64,000 nucleotides of DNA from Caldilineaceae bacterium (GCA_020634755.1 JACKBC010000032.1:1-64000), one strand, 5' to 3'; counted from the first letter of the stretch, positions 44,306 through 55,800 are shown. The notes: generated by a model not told the origin, from the sequence alone. Made by a program: numbers and translations.

Positions 44306-47300
44306 AATTGTGTGATCTCCTCCTCAGAAAGCATCCGGTTGTAAATGGCCACTCTGTAAATTTCCCCGAGCCAGGGCGCTGTCGCATCAAAATTGTTGCC
44401 CAGCTTGAGGTAATAATCCTGATGCCAGTGTGTAAAACATGCCTCCACATCCAGAGTGGGGATCTCCGTCGTTTGTTTTAACACGCCATTCAGATAAAAC
44501 TGTAGTCGATATCTGTCCTCAATTGGGCCCAAGGTGCAAACGAGATGCGCTTCCGCCGATGGGTTTTCAGGAATTATTTGGCCATCCACTTTGGGTGCAG
44601 ATTCTGGATCTGAAAATTCGTACTTGTCGCCCAATTCAATCCGAAAATCTTGCTTCCACTGATCGCGCTGCCATAGCCGAAAATTATGGCTTTGCGCCGT
44701 CAGCGCACCATAATTGACAATATATCGGCGATCATCGGGCGTTGCGGTAAATTCTGCCGTTGGCTTTACCCAAGCTTCAATACTTAGGGCGTGGCTGCCT
44801 ATCTCTGGATGGGCAATCGCCTGGTAAAGCTTGCTGGCCGGCATTCGGGACTGAATATCTACCGATTGGGTTATGCGCAACCCGCGAGGGGGTTGCCAGG
44901 TGACGGTCTGCGGATCTTTGATGTGCAGGTCAAGGGGGCGCCCCCAACCCGACTGATCTTGCACAACGTCACCTGCGCCCGCCTGAAAATCATACAGAAG
45001 GATGGGCCCTGCAACGGGCCCTGGCAAACCAATCGGTGGCCGCACCAAACGGGGATTATGCGCGGCCGCGCCAGTTTCAAAATAGGCCACCATGTAGCTG
45101 TACACGTTTTCTTTGAGCGCCTGATAGATCAGTTTGTTCTGTGACTGTTCCATGAAGCTGGGCCACCAGGGCGAAGCATAGGCCCATTGGCAGTCCACCA
45201 CATCTGCCACGGCTTCGCCGATCTGCTCGCGCAGCGGCAGGTCGGCAATGGAATCCCCGGTGGAAAGCTGGCGTTCGCGCAGCACATCCAACACCAGATT
45301 GATTATGCGCCAATTGGGTATTTGATGGATCACCGCGCGCGTCGGCTTTTCGCTGACCACAATGGGCTGTTCGCGCGTGGGCGGCACGCGGCTGACATAG
45401 GTAACGCGATGGAAGACGCGCCAGACCTGATTTGTGTTGCCGCGCGCGGCGCGCAAGGCCCGCGCATTGGGGTCATTGCTATTGAGCCACTCTTGCGAAA
45501 CCACCTGCGTCCAGAAGGTTTGGAAGTGCTCTTTGTCCGGCACTAGATAAAATGTCTTGAAACGGTAGGCGTCGACTTTCCCCGGTTGGTCGGCTGATGT
45601 ATAGAGTTGTGCGGCATCACCGGTGTATTGTTTGAGGAGCGATTCACAATTAAGGGTAATGTCGAGTGAAAAGTTCGCCCCCTCCTGTTTTGTTTTCATG
45701 ACCGTTGTGTTGATGTGATGGCCCAAGAGTAATTTTAGGCCCAAGCTGGCCCCAATATGAGTCCAAACAATCTTACCGTTAAAACTCACCCCGCTTTGCA
45801 TTTTGAATTTATATCCGCCGCCTAGCGACTCAGTACGAACCGTAGTAGACTGGGTTTGTTCAGCAAAAAAACCACCGCTGGATGTCCAGACATATGTGTT
45901 TGCCATGTTGCGCTTGCTTACTTGCGCAGCCCAGTCGTAGGGCAGCTCTAGATTATACTGTAACAGCTCAAAACTACTGTCGGCTGGATCATCAGTTTGG
46001 GAGTATTCGGCTCGTTCACGGCGCCCCAGTCGGCCAGCGTCAAATTGTACATAATTTGTCGTAATTTTTGCCTCGTAGGCGTCAATCTGTTTAAGCAGAT
46101 TGTTGACCTCGCTAGGCCGATAGTAGCTACTATGCTGTGTATTTGCCGTGGCAAAGTCCTGGTCCGGCTGGAAACCAACCATACCATCAAGCGTGCCTTG
46201 TTTGGTATAGGTGGGTTCCATATTGAACATAATAATATTGAAGTCTTCTTTTATCTCCGGGTCCGGCACAAGTGTAATACCAAGCAGCGCACTGGTTTTG
46301 CGCATGCGCATTGAGTAGACATTAGCCACACCGGATCTCACAAGGGCATAGCCGACATTATCAAAGAGGTACCGCCGCCCTAGATATGCATTGCTAATCG
46401 ATTTTTCCATTTCCCATTGACCAATCGCTTCTATGCGATTGGCACGAAGCCGACTTGTCCCGATTTGTGCAACAGCGCCTGTTAAATTCTCTTGTGTGGC
46501 GCTGAATTGATTTCGTAAAGTAATATCACCTGCAATTTTGGTGACAGTGGCGCCAAAGAAAGTGCCGAGAGCAGCCCCAGTCTTGGCTTCATTTTCATAG
46601 GCGAGGCCAATTGAGGCTTCGAAATCTTGATCAGAGCCACGGTTGAGATTAGTCTCAAAGATTTGGACGGTGTTCTCTGCCTCGCTAAACTGAATTGAAG
46701 AAACACCACGATAGCTATTATAGGCAAAAGCACTTAGGTAGTAAGGTCGCGTGTGGTTCTCACCGGGCAATGGCGGTGCGCCTTCAATGTAACCAATCAG
46801 GGTGGGATCCGATTGAGCCTGCCCAATATAGATCAACTCCAGATCACCCACTTGGAAGCCTGTGACTGAATGGCACACACCACTGCTATCTAAATAGAGC
46901 TGGCAGCGTTTCATGGTGGCCTGCAAGCGTCCATCTGCATCGTACTGTGTGTCGCCATATTCAATGGCGTCGGGGCTGGAGACATTTGTTTTCATAAAGG
47001 CTGTTCGAGGGCCGCCCAGTATATTGCGCACCTGGGGCAGTTCATTGCTAATGGGAGCGGCAGCCGTTTGCCAGAACTTGTGATCGGTCGACGGTTCAAT
47101 CGTGGCGTGGTTGCCGCGTCCGCTGGCGTCTTTGAGTCGATTGCCGCTGGCGGTGATGATGGGCCAGTAGCCAACCAGATCCGGCTCATTCCCGCCCAAG
47201 AGCACAAAGCGATTGTCGTAAATCTCCTCTTGCGTACGCAAATCGCGCCAGATACGGATATCGTCTAGTTTGCCCTGGAACGCATAAATGGGGTCTGCAC

Positions 47301-50300
47301 CTTCTTTTGGCACCGCGCCAAACGCTAACTGCGGCCTCACGCCACCGGTAGCCACGCTTGTCGTTGCTTTTAAGCGCTGCCCACTAGGCAGGCCATTGAT
47401 ATATAGATTCAGTCGCGTGGGCAAGCGTGAAGTGACCCACATCTTCTCATCACTGAGCGTAATTGTGTGCCCGCCGCGGCTGTCCAGAGCCTGAAGCCCA
47501 CGGTTCTCTTCAAGTTTCCATTCGGCGACAGGTGTGGAGGTATTTGCGGGATATAGGTTTTCAATGGCCAAGCGCTTAATTGTTACATCGTCTAGCTGCT
47601 CATTCCATATACGCACGTGACCAAGTTCACCGGCAAACCATCCTGGCTCAATATCTCTGTCACCTGTCATGGGAGCGCCGGTGCGGCTGCCTATGCTAGC
47701 AACAGCCTCCACCGCGTGTAGACGAATCTTGCCGTTTGTCGCATTCTTCGGTGAAACATAAAAGAAGCCATTCATCGTTTGCGAGTTGCGCTTGCTTTTG
47801 GCCTGTTTCATCATTTCATGCGTTATTGTGGGATCGGCTGGCTCCTCACCATGCCAGGCAACCTTGGTTAAATCGAAGATCCAAATGTGCACATCCAGCC
47901 ACCAAAGTTGATAGCGGTCGCTGCGCGGATCGTCTGGCTTCTCCTGATAGAAATGGTCCTTCAGGGCGCAACGAACACATATATAATAATCTTGCTTTGC
48001 AGCAAGGGGCTGGTTGCTGGTATAGGTGCGCCGCTTCAGGTCACCCGCTGCATTGTGCATGGAAAAATTTAAAAACGGTTTGCCGTCTGCCTCGATGCCA
48101 AACTGATAGCTGTACGCCGCGTCATCGTCAGTGCTGACCGTTTTGGAGAAAACATATTGCTTTTGTCCGTTGCTTTGCCAATTAAGCGTGCAATCCAGAG
48201 TGAATGCCTTATCACCATCCAGCCCCTGGCTATCCTTGATCAAAGCGCGCTGATTCTCGCCATTGAACGCAAGCGCATAGTTGCCCGTACTAACAAGCGC
48301 TATGTGAGACCATGTCTCATCCGGCACCGCAATAGAACTCACGACTTCGCGGTTTCCCACTGTGGCAAAAGCTTGATAGGCGGTCGCTTTTACAGCCTGT
48401 TGTGTAATGGGTAGATTCCATTGCGAAGCATTGACAGTTGTGGCCAAGTTTTGAACGCCCCAATTCGATGCTTTGTTCGGTTCAGGAAAGTTCATCTCAT
48501 CTACGCGCGCAAAGTCCCAGTGGAGCTTTAGGCGGCGATTTGTAGGTGGCTCAGCGAGATCGCTAGCATCGAGGGCGAAGTCCCAAACGCGTACTTCACG
48601 CACTTCGCAAGTGCAGCAACGGTAAAACATATTGCCGATGCTTGTAGTTCGGTTCCCCAATTTTTCTTTGAGAACACGCTCATATGTTTCTTGCCGTCTC
48701 TGGTCTGCTGTCTCTGGCGGGGGATTGTTATATTCTTTCTCTGCCGCTTGTTTTGCCTGAGACTCGGCGTTTTCGATATGAGTATTGAGGTCATCGATCC
48801 GCGTGGCGATCTCTTTAAAGTGTTTGGCATCTGTGTTCTCTAAAAAATCCGGTTGCCCTAAATTGAGATACTTTATTTCACCGTAGTCAGTATACTTGAT
48901 GAATACCCGTTCAGATTGCTCTTCCCCATTGATAAAGATGCGCAAGTAACCTGTTCTATTCGCTATTAGTTCGTCACTTTCATCTGCGCTAGGCGAATCC
49001 TCTAGCACAATATCGTGAACAAATGCTACAAAGAGTTCATTGCCTATGGAAACATCAGTGGGATAAGGGACCGCAATGCCTTTGGCCTGCTCTTTTTCAT
49101 CGATGAATTTGAACCATATTTTTCCATCCATAAGTTCGGCATAAAACATGTGGCCGCCGTCTTTTTCCGAAATCAACTGGAAGAGCGATCCATCGCTGCC
49201 CACGGCTGGCAGCGTGAAGCGCAGCCCGATGGTGAAAGATTCGTTGAAGCCTTTCGGGGTATCCTTGTGGGAAGATAAAAGTATCGCTCCCTCTTTGTCG
49301 ATGTTATCGACACCAGCCCGTACAGCATCTGGATCCAAATGGAATGTCCGCGCCGGTTGTAACCCCAGTGAATAGCCAGCATCATCACGATCATCGAGTA
49401 ATGTGATGATTTGCTGCCGCTCTGGCGAAGCTTCGGACACACGCTCGGGCTGCACCCACGCCTCAAGCGCAAAGTCGCCGGGGCAACTGAGCGCGTTGGT
49501 CACATCCTGCGCCAAATCGACAATGGCCGCCGCCGCACCTTGCCGGCCAAAGGCGCCGGCCACGGCCACGGGGGCCTGGGTCCAACCGCCAAAGTTACCC
49601 TGCTGGCGTAATTCGGCCGCGCCGGCCATCACGGTTGCTTCGGCGCCGTTGGTGGGCAGCGCCGCCACTGCCGCCATAAAGGTGGGCGAGGCGACCGCTT
49701 GCGGATTTCCTTCGGGGTCGTACAGATTGGGCAGCGGCTCGCCGTTGTAGCGCACATTGGCGGCATAGTCGTAGTAAATTACCTGCGCGGACCGGTCAAT
49801 CGCCTTGTCGTCTGCCTTGGCCTGGTTGGCGTCAGCCGGATCAGCGCTCGCCTGCCCATTCACAATGGCAAGCAGCGCCCGCAGATTATTGGGCAATGCT
49901 TGCCAAGTTTCGGTCAGCGCGATGTGAGGATTGGTGATCTGCAACGTAAAGAACCCGAGCGTTTGCTCCTCGTCAAAGGTGATGGACGTGCGGTTGAGCA
50001 ATGGGCCGGCCACCTGCGCCGTGAGCAGCAGATCACCAACCTGGTAGGTATCCGTCCGACCTGTAACCGCTTGCCACGGCAGCCGGAACTGCGGTCGCGT
50101 GCAGGTGGTGTCGTATTGCAATACGCTCAATTCTTGTCTAGCGCCCGCCGTTGTATAGAGATGAATCAGGCCGTCCACGCTGAGAAGCAATCTGGGATCG
50201 GTGAGCGTTTCGCCGGCTGGCGGCTCAATTAAGCCCATGCCCACTGACACGCCGCGCAAGGTCTCTTCAATCTGCCCCGCCGCGCGGAAGATTGGCGCCG

Positions 50301-52158
50301 TTTGATTCACGCGATCGGCGCCATCGATGGCGCCGTGGTTGCCGTGAGGAGAGCTATCTTGCACAATATAATAGTTGGCGCCATTGGTTGGGGCGTCATC
50401 GAGCTTCCAATAGCCGGCGAGCGCCTCATCCGCCGCCTCGTCAGCACTGAGTTCGCGATAGATGGTCTCCAAGGTGGGCGCGCGATCATCCCCCCACAGT
50501 AGAATCTGGTCGATCTCAAAATCGAGCCAGTTGCGACTCGCTTGCCCATTGCGTGCGCTGGAGCCGCCAATATGGAGGGGGCCACCGGCGTGAAACCGTC
50601 CACCCTCGGGCAATGGCTTGTCAGCTGCGCTTCTGCCATCGACAAAAAGCTCAGCCTTGCCGTTCATCACCAAAGCAATGTGATGCCAGGTGTGTGACGT
50701 GGGCATGGGCGCTTCTAGTTCGAGCAGGAGCGGTGCGTTGGGTTCTGGGTTAGGCAGAATGGTTTCAGAGCCCGTGGCGCCTTCCCCCGCACGTTCGTCG
50801 TCATTGGCGATAATTGGGTCCAGCATCAATGTTGCCACCAGCTTTTGCTGTTCGGGCTGCCATTCGATGGCAAAGCCGGTTCCCGAGTCGCTTTCCGGAT
50901 CATAACCACGTTCGATGATTGTGCCATTGCCGTTATTGTGGCGCACCCATGCTTGCAGGCTCATGGTGTTATCCAGGTCGGGTACGCGCGGAGGCAATAC
51001 CACGCTGTCGGTTTCGCCGTTCAGATGCAGCGCCGTGCGCGCAAAATCTACTGTCGAGATGGGAAGCTCGGCGGGAATGCGTGCCGCGCCATGGTCGTCA
51101 AGCTCAAAATCGACCACCACCAGCCGTTCCCCCTGGGGCGTTGCAAAGCGGCCCGCAAAGAGCAAACGCTCGGGACTCACCATCTGCTCTTTGTCGCCGG
51201 CCAAACCGCTGGCTTCTTCCTGGCAACGGAAAGTGATGGCGTCGGGCCGTCCGACCAGCTCTAACGCGCCTGTTTCATTCTCTGTATCCACCGCCGCTGC
51301 ATGGGTAATAGAAAACAGCTGATCGGGCAAGAGCCGAAAGGGGGCGTTGGGGGCGTTAAATTGATTATACTTCTCCTCAAGGTCTGCCCAACCATCTTCG
51401 TCGCGCAGTAGAGAGAGTGCGGCCAACTTGCGCGTCGCCGCCTTCCAGAAAAATTGCCAACGTTTGCGACCGGGGATGGATGAAGGCGTTAGTAGCACGG
51501 TAAATAGTCCATTTATGGGCGCAATCATGGAAAATTCCATGGTCGGTTCCACAAACAGGTTATTGTTCATATCCAGAAAGCCCTGGCCGTCTAAGTCGCT
51601 ATCGGGCGTCTCCTTGATGCTGCTGCGTCGATAGCGCGCTTCAATATGCGGTTTTAATTGGGGCACCATCACCTCCTTGCCACCGGCGCCGCGATTGACG
51701 CCGCCGATTGGGCTTACATCACGCAGCAAAATATAGCGATTGGCGTAGAGGCGGACATTGGCTTCATCGGCTTTATTTGCAGATAAATTGAGGACGCGAA
51801 AGAGATAAATGCTGTCGCCATCGCTAAGCGCTCGCCAACAACCAAACTGATTTTCTAGGACATCCGCGATGGACTTTGACCCAGCCAATGTGCTCATCTG
51901 CCCCGTCAACATGCTCATGCCGATGACGCGTAAATCGTCTGGAAAGGGCACCGGCATCCATTCGGTCCAGCGTGTGTTGTCGTTCCATGCGTCGGGGTTA
52001 TCATTCTGTGCAAACTGCTCTAAATCCAACACCTTATACCACAGCTTCTGCGCACGATCTTGCGGCTGTTGTGAAGTTTCTTGAGATTCGCCAAAGACGA
52101 TCACTGTACCGTTGTGGGAAATAGTCTGAATATGGTGAAATTTTAGTTCGGCAGCCAT
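44254..52158 (-). CDS. 2634-residue LamG/jellyroll-repeat protein with a large unassigned central region
   Basis: There is no signal peptide. AAAGGA precedes the ATG. Residues 1-370 are unrecognised. LamG/concanavalin-like units are visible at about 376-600 (TALHLNGETDSVVLPPR, MSLQAWVRHNNG, WHHIALVMNGKAELFVDG), 900-1250 (ALEAWVQPERVSE), 1290-1560 (LAFNGENQRALIKD), 1580-1680 (LNLYINGLPSGQRL, LDDIRIWRDLRTQEE) and 2390-2622. Residues about 1740-2370 form a long region of amphipathic Ser/Thr-rich strands (TTVRTESLGGGYKFKMQSG, ASLGLKLLLGHHINTTVMK) with a coiled stretch (VNNLLKQIDAYEAKI). I cannot assign it. Carbohydrate binding is expected of the LamG parts; a pore-forming or toxin-like core is only a guess. 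The last 16 codons come from a dispersed repeat. Confidence 0.85.
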   Translation of the reverse strand: MAAELKFHHIQTISHNGTVIVFGESQETSQQPQDRAQKLWYKVLDLEQFAQNDNPDAWNDNTRWTEWMPVPFPDDLRVIGMSMLTGQMSTLAGSKSIADVLENQFGCWRALSDGDSIYLFRVLNLSANKADEANVRLYANRYILLRDVSPIGGVNRGAGGKEVMVPQLKPHIEARYRRSSIKETPDSDLDGQGFLDMNNNLFVEPTMEFSMIAPINGLFTVLLTPSSIPGRKRWQFFWKAATRKLAALSLLRDEDGWADLEEKYNQFNAPNAPFRLLPDQLFSITHAAAVDTENETGALELVGRPDAITFRCQEEASGLAGDKEQMVSPERLLFAGRFATPQGERLVVVDFELDDHGAARIPAELPISTVDFARTALHLNGETDSVVLPPRVPDLDNTMSLQAWVRHNNGNGTIIERGYDPESDSGTGFAIEWQPEQQKLVATLMLDPIIANDDERAGEGATGSETILPNPEPNAPLLLELEAPMPTSHTWHHIALVMNGKAELFVDGRSAADKPLPEGGRFHAGGPLHIGGSSARNGQASRNWLDFEIDQILLWGDDRAPTLETIYRELSADEAADEALAGYWKLDDAPTNGANYYIVQDSSPHGNHGAIDGADRVNQTAPIFRAAGQIEETLRGVSVGMGLIEPPAGETLTDPRLLLSVDGLIHLYTTAGARQELSVLQYDTTCTRPQFRLPWQAVTGRTDTYQVGDLLLTAQVAGPLLNRTSITFDEEQTLGFFTLQITNPHIALTETWQALPNNLRALLAIVNGQASADPADANQAKADDKAIDRSAQVIYYDYAANVRYNGEPLPNLYDPEGNPQAVASPTFMAAVAALPTNGAEATVMAGAAELRQQGNFGGWTQAPVAVAGAFGRQGAAAAIVDLAQDVTNALSCPGDFALEAWVQPERVSEASPERQQIITLLDDRDDAGYSLGLQPARTFHLDPDAVRAGVDNIDKEGAILLSSHKDTPKGFNESFTIGLRFTLPAVGSDGSLFQLISEKDGGHMFYAELMDGKIWFKFIDEKEQAKGIAVPYPTDVSIGNELFVAFVHDIVLEDSPSADESDELIANRTGYLRIFINGEEQSERVFIKYTDYGEIKYLNLGQPDFLENTDAKHFKEIATRIDDLNTHIENAESQAKQAAEKEYNNPPPETADQRRQETYERVLKEKLGNRTTSIGNMFYRCCTCEVREVRVWDFALDASDLAEPPTNRRLKLHWDFARVDEMNFPEPNKASNWGVQNLATTVNASQWNLPITQQAVKATAYQAFATVGNREVVSSIAVPDETWSHIALVSTGNYALAFNGENQRALIKDSQGLDGDKAFTLDCTLNWQSNGQKQYVFSKTVSTDDDAAYSYQFGIEADGKPFLNFSMHNAAGDLKRRTYTSNQPLAAKQDYYICVRCALKDHFYQEKPDDPRSDRYQLWWLDVHIWIFDLTKVAWHGEEPADPTITHEMMKQAKSKRNSQTMNGFFYVSPKNATNGKIRLHAVEAVASIGSRTGAPMTGDRDIEPGWFAGELGHVRIWNEQLDDVTIKRLAIENLYPANTSTPVAEWKLEENRGLQALDSRGGHTITLSDEKMWVTSRLPTRLNLYINGLPSGQRLKATTSVATGGVRPQLAFGAVPKEGADPIYAFQGKLDDIRIWRDLRTQEEIYDNRFVLLGGNEPDLVGYWPIITASGNRLKDASGRGNHATIEPSTDHKFWQTAAAPISNELPQVRNILGGPRTAFMKTNVSSPDAIEYGDTQYDADGRLQATMKRCQLYLDSSGVCHSVTGFQVGDLELIYIGQAQSDPTLIGYIEGAPPLPGENHTRPYYLSAFAYNSYRGVSSIQFSEAENTVQIFETNLNRGSDQDFEASIGLAYENEAKTGAALGTFFGATVTKIAGDITLRNQFSATQENLTGAVAQIGTSRLRANRIEAIGQWEMEKSISNAYLGRRYLFDNVGYALVRSGVANVYSMRMRKTSALLGITLVPDPEIKEDFNIIMFNMEPTYTKQGTLDGMVGFQPDQDFATANTQHSSYYRPSEVNNLLKQIDAYEAKITTNYVQFDAGRLGRRERAEYSQTDDPADSSFELLQYNLELPYDWAAQVSKRNMANTYVWTSSGGFFAEQTQSTTVRTESLGGGYKFKMQSGVSFNGKIVWTHIGASLGLKLLLGHHINTTVMKTKQEGANFSLDITLNCESLLKQYTGDAAQLYTSADQPGKVDAYRFKTFYLVPDKEHFQTFWTQVVSQEWLNSNDPNARALRAARGNTNQVWRVFHRVTYVSRVPPTREQPIVVSEKPTRAVIHQIPNWRIINLVLDVLRERQLSTGDSIADLPLREQIGEAVADVVDCQWAYASPWWPSFMEQSQNKLIYQALKENVYSYMVAYFETGAAAHNPRLVRPPIGLPGPVAGPILLYDFQAGAGDVVQDQSGWGRPLDLHIKDPQTVTWQPPRGLRITQSVDIQSRMPASKLYQAIAHPEIGSHALSIEAWVKPTAEFTATPDDRRYIVNYGALTAQSHNFRLWQRDQWKQDFRIELGDKYEFSDPESAPKVDGQIIPENPSAEAHLVCTLGPIEDRYRLQFYLNGVLKQTTEIPTLDVEACFTHWHQDYYLKLGNNFDATAPWLGEIYRVAIYNRMLSEEEITQLSVHRNGAGNIGIGLDQ

Positions 52159-52220
52159 TGTTCTAATCCTTTCAGAATCGGTATGTCATTCAAAGGTATA
52201 TATCGACAAAATAACGTCGA

Positions 52221-52451
52221 CTAGTCGCGAGGTTGAGAGAGGCTATCTATCTGTTGGGCAAGGAACTGTTCAATTAGCCCTGGCAACTCCGCCAACTGCA
52301 GAAAACGCCCCACCACCGCGCCGTGCAAATCGACCAGCGCACCGCGCTGCAATTGGCCCTGGCGATCAAAAACTAGACGCACTACCAGGCTGGTATGCTG
52401 TGGAGCAAGGTGGCGCGCACCCTCCGTGTTTTTGGGCACGAGAAGCCTCAT
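52221..52451 (-). CDS. Small conserved-looking protein upstream of the giant LamG gene
   Basis: From the Met at 52451 the product is 76 residues (MRLLVPKNTEGARHLAPQH then SLVVRLVFDRQGQLQRGALVDL, GRFLQLAELPGLIEQFLAQQ). The frame is open to 52565. The pattern of beta strand, turn, beta strand and C-terminal amphipathic helix looks like a genuine small domain. It lies 62 bp upstream of the giant gene on the same strand, so co-transcription is likely. I do not recognise a named family. It could be a chaperone, regulator or immunity-type partner, which is inference only. Confidence 0.5.
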   Translation of the reverse strand: MRLLVPKNTEGARHLAPQHTSLVVRLVFDRQGQLQRGALVDLHGAVVGRFLQLAELPGLIEQFLAQQIDSLSQPRD

Positions 52452-52606
52452 ATTCTCTGCACAGTGTGGGGTACGCATTGGGTGGCCAATGCGCAGCGCA
52501 CCTTCACCGGCGCCGCACATTGGCTGGGATTCCCCTTCGTTTCGGGACAGTATGCGCTTTGCCACAACCTGCGTTTCTACTGTGGGTATGTGCTGCTGTA
52601 CTGCGT

Positions 52607-52696
52607 ATCAGTAGATCGCAATAGGAAGAAATAGAGCTGGATTCACCATTCGAGTCCGACGTCTGGCTCGCCAACACCGTTGTGGTGCACTGAGTA
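52607..52696 (-). repeat. Family-1 dispersed repeat, copy 5
   Basis: ATCAGTAGATCGCAATAGG at the left, CACCG-TTG-TGGTGCACTGAG at the right. It lies in the gap between the small gene and the divergent BTAD regulator, so it may separate their promoters. Confidence 0.75.
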
Positions 52697-52834
52697 TGTA
52701 GTGTAGACGAAGAGCGCTTCACAAGCGCTTCACAAACTCGAATTTGCGTATTCCGTAAGTTTGCACAATTTCATAAAATCATTACACTGATCGTCAGCAT
52801 TTCTCAATTGTGATCGAATACCATCAAGCTGCCT

Positions 52835-55800
52835 ATGCTCACACCGCTCACAATCCATCTCTTAGGCGGCGTCAACCTCTTTTACAACGGTACTGCTCTA
52901 CCCACACCCAAAAGCCGCAAAGGATTGGCGCTCTTTCTCTACTTGGCCTGCACTAGACGCGCACACACCCGTGAAGCGCTGGCCGATCTCTTGTGGGACG
53001 CAACTTCGACCAAACAATCTCTCTCCAATCTGCGCACCGCCCTCAGCCGCCTGCCTGCACCGCTTTCTGCCCACCTGCTGATTAGCCGCGAGACGATTGC
53101 CGTCGATCCGGCGCGGCCACTTATGATTGACGCCATTGAACTCGAGCACGCGGTGCAGACAACAACCCCGGCTATGAGCGTACAGACGGCCCCCCGGCTG
53201 GCGGCCGCGTTGGCATGCTATCAGGGCGATTTCCTGGAGGGCTTGCATGTTGAGAACGCCGCGCGCTTTGTCGAATGGCTGGTGGTGGAGCGGGAACGGC
53301 TGCGCTACCTGGCGCTCGATGGCTACCAGCAGCTAATTGCCTGTTATCTGCAAAACGGTGCGTATGAAGAGGGCATCCAGGCGGCCATGTCCATGCTGCG
53401 GCTTGAACCGACCGATGAAGCTTGCCACGGTCAACTCATGCGCATGCTGGCCTACACGGGCCAGCGAGCGGCGGCGCTCGCCCAATTTGAAACGTGTCGC
53501 CAACTCTTACTGGCGGCATTTGGCGCCGAGCCGAACGACGCCTTGCAGGCACTCTATAGTCAGATCCGCGACAATGCGCGCGCGGCGCCGTCTCTGGTAG
53601 AGAGTGAGGCGCCCGCCCGGCGTCACAACCTGCCGGCCCAGGTAACTCCTTTGCTGGGGCGCCAACATGCTGTAGCCCACGTGCAAGCGCTGCTCCAGCA
53701 GGCAGAGGTACGGCTGGTCACCCTGACCGGGCCGGGCGGCGTGGGCAAGAGCCGTCTGGGCGAGGCGACGGCCTGGACCCTGTTAGCAGATTTCGCCGAT
53801 GGCGTCTTTAGCATTGAATTGGCCGCCGTGCGCGATCCGCACCTAGTTCTCAGCGCCATTGCGCAAACGCTGGGCGTGCGTGATCTGGACAGCACGCCGC
53901 TCCAGCAGCGGCTCCATGAATATCTCCACCATAAACAGATCTTATTGCTGGTCGATAATTTTGAGCAGGTGATTGAGGCGGCGTCCCAAGTGCTGGCGTT
54001 GCTGCGGGCTTGTCCCCAGCTCAAAGTGCTGGTCACCAGCCGCGAGGCGCTGCGGTTGCGCGGGGAATATGAGTTTATGGTGCCAACTCTGGCTGCGGAG
54101 GATGCGGTTGACCTCTTTGTGCAGCGCGCGCAAGCGGTGCGGCCAAGCTTTACGCTCGAACCGCGTACGGCATCGATTGTGAAGACCATCTGCCAACAAC
54201 TTGATTATCTGCCGCTGGCCATAGAGCTCGCCGCCGCCCACAGTAAATTGTTCGCACCGGCGGCCATTCTAGCGCGCCTGCAAGACCGCTTTGCCTTTTT
54301 AATCGGCCGCGGGCGCGATCTGCCCGATCGCCAGCATACGTTGCGCGCCACCCTGGATTGGAGCTACGAATTGCTGACCGCGGAGGAGAAACGGCTCTTC
54401 CGGCGAATGGCCGTCTTTATCGGGGGGCGCAGCATGGCGGCCTTGGAAACTGTCTGCAATCCAGCCGATGACAAACATATAGCACCGTTGGCCATGGACC
54501 TGCTGAATGGGTTGACCGCCCTGTCTGATCAGAGCTTGTTGTATCAAGCTACCGATGGCGCCAGTGAGCCACGATTTATGATGCTGGTCACAATTCATGA
54601 GTATGCACTGGCCCAACTCGCCAGCAGCGGCGAATTCGATGCACTCCGTAGACGGCATCTAGATTACTACGTGGCGCTGGCCGAGCGCGCAGAAGTGGCA
54701 TTGACCGAGGCGAATCAGAGCATCTGGCTCGAACAGTTGGAGTCCGAGCTTGACAATGTGCGCGCCGCTCTTGAATATGCACTGCTGCGTGGTGAAATTG
54801 AACTGGGCGCGCGTCTCTGCGCGGCGTTGCGCCGATTTTGGGGCATGCGTGGTCGCGTCAGTGAAGGGCGTCAATGGTTAAGCGCTATTCTCGCCCAGGA
54901 ACAGGCAATATCTACGCTGACCAAAGCCAAGACATTCAGCGCGGCGGGCACCTTGGCCCAGGCGCAAGGTGATTATGAACAAGCGGTAACGCTGCAACAG
55001 GAGGCATTAATGCGTCGCCGCGTGCATGGCGACCAAACGGGGGTGGCCGTTTCGCTGAATAATTTGGGCTTTCTGGCTGAAAATCAAGGCGATTATGCGA
55101 AAGCACGCAGCCTGTATGAGGAGGTGCTCGCCCTTAGCCGTCAAATAGACTATAAGCTGTATATCGCCATCGCGCTGATCAATTTGGGTCGGCTCGTTCA
55201 TGCACTGGGCGAGTATGCGTTGGTGCGCATTTATGCAGAAGAAAGTCTGGCGCTCAACCGCACGATGGGCAATCAGTGGGGCATTGCCCTTGCGCTTGAC
55301 CAAATCGGCAACCTGGCCTTTACCGAGGGCGACTACGTCGCAGCGCGTCTTGCCCATGAAGAGGCGTTGGCCATCCGCGAGGGCTTTGGTGGTAAATGGG
55401 CGATTGCTACGTCGCTGCAGAACTTGGGTCGGCTGAATCAGCGCCAGGGCCACTATGACGTGGCGCAAACGCTCTATGAGAAAAGCCTAGCTCTCAGAAA
55501 AGAGATCAGCGATAAGCCAGGCATTGCCGGCGTACTTATGAGCCTGGGCAATCTCAACCACGATCTGGGCGACGGCAGCGCGGCCCAAGCGATGCTTCAG
55601 CAGAGTCTGACCATGTACCGGGCCATCGGCGAAAAAGCAGGGATTGCGCGCGCGCTCAACGCGCTGGGATGGGTGAACCAAACTTTGGGCGATCTGGATG
55701 CGGCGCAAGCACAGCATGAGGAAAGTTTATCCATGCAGCGGGCGTTGGGGCGCCAATTAGAAATCGCGGTTGCGCTGCACTATCTGGCCAATCTGGCGCT

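Noticed and set aside
45000..46900. MACPF or aerolysin-type pore domain in the giant LamG protein
   Set aside because: Strand pattern and a WTHIGAS sequence are suggestive, but the MACPF signature is not present; kept only as a guess in the annotation.
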